Shown here: in pieces, positions 7,299-8,834 of the stretch
Position numbering within the stretch: the first letter of the stretch is position 1
Layout of the letters: each line of letters starts with the position of its first letter
Assembly: GCA_946480125.1 (NCBI GenBank)
Contig: CAMLIY010000127.1
Location: forward strand, 1-8,834
From: an uncultured Asticcacaulis sp.
GTDB lineage: Bacteria > Pseudomonadota > Alphaproteobacteria > Caulobacterales > Caulobacteraceae
Direction of reading: 5' to 3'
DNA length: 8,834 nucleotides
The notes under the pieces: generated by a model
What the model saw: only the letters and a program-made list of their open reading frames with translations
What the model was told of the DNA's origin: nothing
The model's database searches: none
Position numbers and translations under genes: made by a program

Positions 7299-7407
7299 CG
7301 ACAGGCCTCCTCAATAGGCGCGTCCTACCACAAAGCTGCCGCGACACGTCATCACATTGCTTTTCCGATTAAAGCGATTAAGAGAGGCGGCACCAAAGGA
7401 TCGCCAT
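7299..7407. promoter_or_regulatory. Divergent promoter region, SURF1 / dioxygenase
   Basis: A 109-bp gap between two divergently transcribed genes, which must carry both promoters unless transcription enters from further out. The SURF1 ribosome site (GAGGAGG on the minus strand) is at its left edge and that of the dioxygenase (AAAGGA, 7395-7400) at its right edge. I see no clear -35/-10 pair or operator. Confidence 0.4.
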
Positions 7408-8172
7408 ATGGATCAAGCCCCTGCCCTGCCCGACCTGCGCCAAAGATTAAAAACCGCCGGCCATATCTTTACGCCGAGCATCGTCACGCAAGCCCTGCTC
7501 CCGAAGACCTTCGCCGACGGCTGGCCGGCCTTTGCCGCGTCATGGAACGATCTCGGGCCCGATCGCTTCATGGCGGATGGCGGGCGCTACCGCAAACGCC
7601 GCCACGCCGCTTTTTCACTGTCAAACGGCATTGTCAGGCGTGAAGCGCATCAGCCGCACTACCAGAGTCGCGACTACAATATCCTCAATGGCGGGGTGCA
7701 GCGCTGGTTCGATCCGGTGACAGAAGAGACCGTCATCAACCCTGTCTTCCCGGCCCTGCTCGACCTGTGCCGCGACCTGTTTTTTCAACCCGAAGACCTG
7801 CTTGGCGACTGGTACATCGAAGTGCATCAGTTTCGCATCGAGCCGGCGCCAGGTGAAGCCGGCCAGCCTACACCCGAAGGTATGCACAGAGATGGCGTTG
7901 ACTGGGTAGCGGTGATCCTGATTGACCGGCTCAATGTCAGAGAAGGCATCACCGCCATTTGCGGCCCAGAGCGCACATCCCTGGGAACCTTTACACTGTC
8001 AGCGGCACTGGACGCCGTGTTTCTCAACGACCATCGTGTGCTGCATGGCGTAACGCCCATTCACCGCCTCGATCCGGCGGCCCCCAGTCATCGCGACGTA
8101 CTGGTTGTCACTTTCCGCAGGATATCTATCGCAGATGTTCAGGCGTCGCCGGCATCGCCGTCTTCAACCTGA
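7408..8172 (+). CDS. Fe(II)/2-oxoglutarate dioxygenase, 2OG-Fe_Oxy_2 (isoleucine-hydroxylase-like) family
   Basis: Predicted soluble 254-aa non-haem iron oxygenase that couples 2-oxoglutarate decarboxylation to hydroxylation of a small substrate. It resembles the family of Bacillus L-isoleucine 4-hydroxylase (IDO), whose members act on free amino acids. Shared features are SRDYNILNGGVQRWFDP (87-103), EVHQFRIEP (138-146), the metal motif H160-R-D162, the distal metal ligand H213 in VLHGVTPI, and R229 in HRDVLVVTF, placed to bind 2-oxoglutarate. The loop NVREGITAI has EG where many relatives have GG. The substrate cannot be read from sequence.

The ATG at 7408 has AAAGGA 7 bases upstream; a TTG at 7357 in the same frame would add 17 residues and has weaker support. 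The 3' end overlaps the opposing DUF1989 gene by 34 bp and no terminator is seen. Confidence 0.9.
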   Translation: MDQAPALPDLRQRLKTAGHIFTPSIVTQALLPKTFADGWPAFAASWNDLGPDRFMADGGRYRKRRHAAFSLSNGIVRREAHQPHYQSRDYNILNGGVQRWFDPVTEETVINPVFPALLDLCRDLFFQPEDLLGDWYIEVHQFRIEPAPGEAGQPTPEGMHRDGVDWVAVILIDRLNVREGITAICGPERTSLGTFTLSAALDAVFLNDHRVLHGVTPIHRLDPAAPSHRDVLVVTFRRISIADVQASPASPSST

Positions 8173-8753
8173 TAATGGATAGGCTTGAAAGCATAATTGT
8201 TCGACTGCAACGCAGAGCAGGCGGTCAGGGCGATGATGAGATCCATTTCCGCTACGAAAAGGATATGATCCCCGGCCTTGCTCATCGGCGGATCGACACG
8301 CAACTCACCGCTTTGGCCATCCACCTGAACATTCATGAAAATATTAAATGCGACGGGGATTTGATCCGGCCCAATGCCGTAAGGTTCGAGGGCGTGGGAC
8401 AGGTTACCAAAACAGCCCTGGTGCGGATGTTCGTCACCATAAATGATACGGAAGGTATCTTTTGAGCACGGCGTCAGCAGAAAATCATGGCGACCCACCG
8501 TATCTTCAACAATATTCAGCATGATCCGACTGCGGTTGGAATAGATCGGATCACCGATGGTCAGGAAAAGCTTACTGGCGTAGTCGAGCGTCCGGCCGCT
8601 GGATATGACCTCCTGCGTATCATCCGCATTAAAGGCCAGCATATCCGATACCTGCTCACCCTGCGGATCGATCACACGCAGGCGCTGACCTTTCTTCAAT
8701 TTGAACGCCACGCCGCTGCGTGGTGAAATTTCCTGAACGGTGTTGAGGTTCAT
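8139..8753 (-). CDS. DUF1989 / urea carboxylase-associated family protein
   Basis: A 204-aa soluble protein that matches the DUF1989 (COG3665) pattern along its length: KKGQRLRVIDPQGEQVSDMLAFNA (20-43), SSGRTLDY (51-58), SNRSRIMLNIVEDTVGRHDFLLTPCS (72-97), H111-Q-G-C114 followed by NLSHAL, PVAFNIFMNV (133-142), and SKAGDHILF/ALTACS near the end. Conserved Cys96, His111 and Cys114 could bind a metal; this is inferred from conservation.

Two relatives, the urea-amidolyase-associated proteins, act together as a carboxyguanidine deiminase in guanidine breakdown. Stand-alone members like this one are mostly uncharacterised. No partner paralogue, urea/guanidine carboxylase or allophanate hydrolase gene is visible here. 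The ATG has CAGGAG 7 bases upstream. The gene converges on the dioxygenase with a 34-bp 3' overlap, and a tandem 7-bp repeat lies about 60 bp upstream. Confidence 0.9.
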   Translation of the reverse strand: MNLNTVQEISPRSGVAFKLKKGQRLRVIDPQGEQVSDMLAFNADDTQEVISSGRTLDYASKLFLTIGDPIYSNRSRIMLNIVEDTVGRHDFLLTPCSKDTFRIIYGDEHPHQGCFGNLSHALEPYGIGPDQIPVAFNIFMNVQVDGQSGELRVDPPMSKAGDHILFVAEMDLIIALTACSALQSNNYAFKPIHYQVEDGDAGDA

Positions 8754-8810
8754 TGCCGGACTCCTGTTTTGGCGACCCTAAACAAACTCCTCAAAGGAAC
8801 AGTTTCCATA

Positions 8811-8824
8811 GTGACAAGTGACAA
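8811..8824. repeat. Tandem 7-bp repeat upstream of the DUF1989 gene
   Basis: Two adjacent copies of GTGACAA (8811-8817, 8818-8824); read in the gene's direction this is TTGTCACTTGTCAC, 58-71 bp before its ATG. The position suits a regulator site or a -35 element (TTGTCA), but no good -10 box follows at the usual distance. Confidence 0.4.
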
Positions 8825-8834
8825 TAAATTTCAG

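Noticed and set aside
7357..7407. Possible second adapter trace, or an upstream TTG start, for the dioxygenase (product would begin MLFRL)
   Set aside because: The bases GCTTTTCCGATTA only partly match the adapter end GCTCTTCCGATCT and nothing upstream matches, so the likeness is chance. The ATG at 7408 has a better ribosome site.

Overview
The window looks like chromosomal DNA from an alphaproteobacterium, captured as the end of a short-read contig. Moderately high GC, a cyoABCD bo3-type quinol oxidase operon, a SURF1 assembly factor and a DUF1989 protein all fit that class. A Caulobacterales-like genome such as Asticcacaulis is my guess from overall character; it was not tested. Bases 1-48 are not biological: they match the Illumina P7-side TruSeq adapter (end of P7, an 8-base index, then the read-2 primer), so genomic sequence begins at 49.

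Layout: (1) 50-1360 (+) is a PiT-family phosphate transporter that has lost its N-terminus at the contig edge. (2) A symmetrical hairpin at 1378-1413 separates it from a convergent operon. (3) 1433-5636 (-) is cyoA-cyoB-cyoC-cyoD, transcribed right to left with gaps of 7 bp, 1 bp and a 1-bp overlap. It encodes a proton-pumping ubiquinol oxidase with haem, CuB, proton-channel and quinol-site residues all visible. (4) 5637-6043 is an AT-richer divergent intergenic region with repeated TTGAC/GTTAA half-sites. (5) 6044-6508 (+) encodes a small membrane protein with two predicted helices and an unknown cytosolic domain. (6) A second symmetrical hairpin at 6526-6559 separates it from (7) 6558-7298 (-), a SURF1 family protein. 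(8) 7408-8172 (+) is a small Fe(II)/2-oxoglutarate dioxygenase related to free-amino-acid hydroxylases. (9) 8139-8753 (-) is a DUF1989 (urea-carboxylase-associated family) protein whose 3' end overlaps that of the dioxygenase by 34 bp.

How they fit together: CyoA-D form one respiratory complex. SURF1 is a haem-copper oxidase assembly factor and is a plausible partner for it, although it lies outside the operon. The Pit transporter is a separate unit. The dioxygenase/DUF1989 pair is the least understood part of the window and may belong to amino-acid or guanidino/urea-type nitrogen metabolism; that is inference only. I found no tRNA, rRNA, insertion sequence or CRISPR array, and no strong evidence of a wholly new system. 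The most notable points are the adapter artefact, the repeated palindromes upstream of cyoA, and the overlapping dioxygenase/DUF1989 pair.
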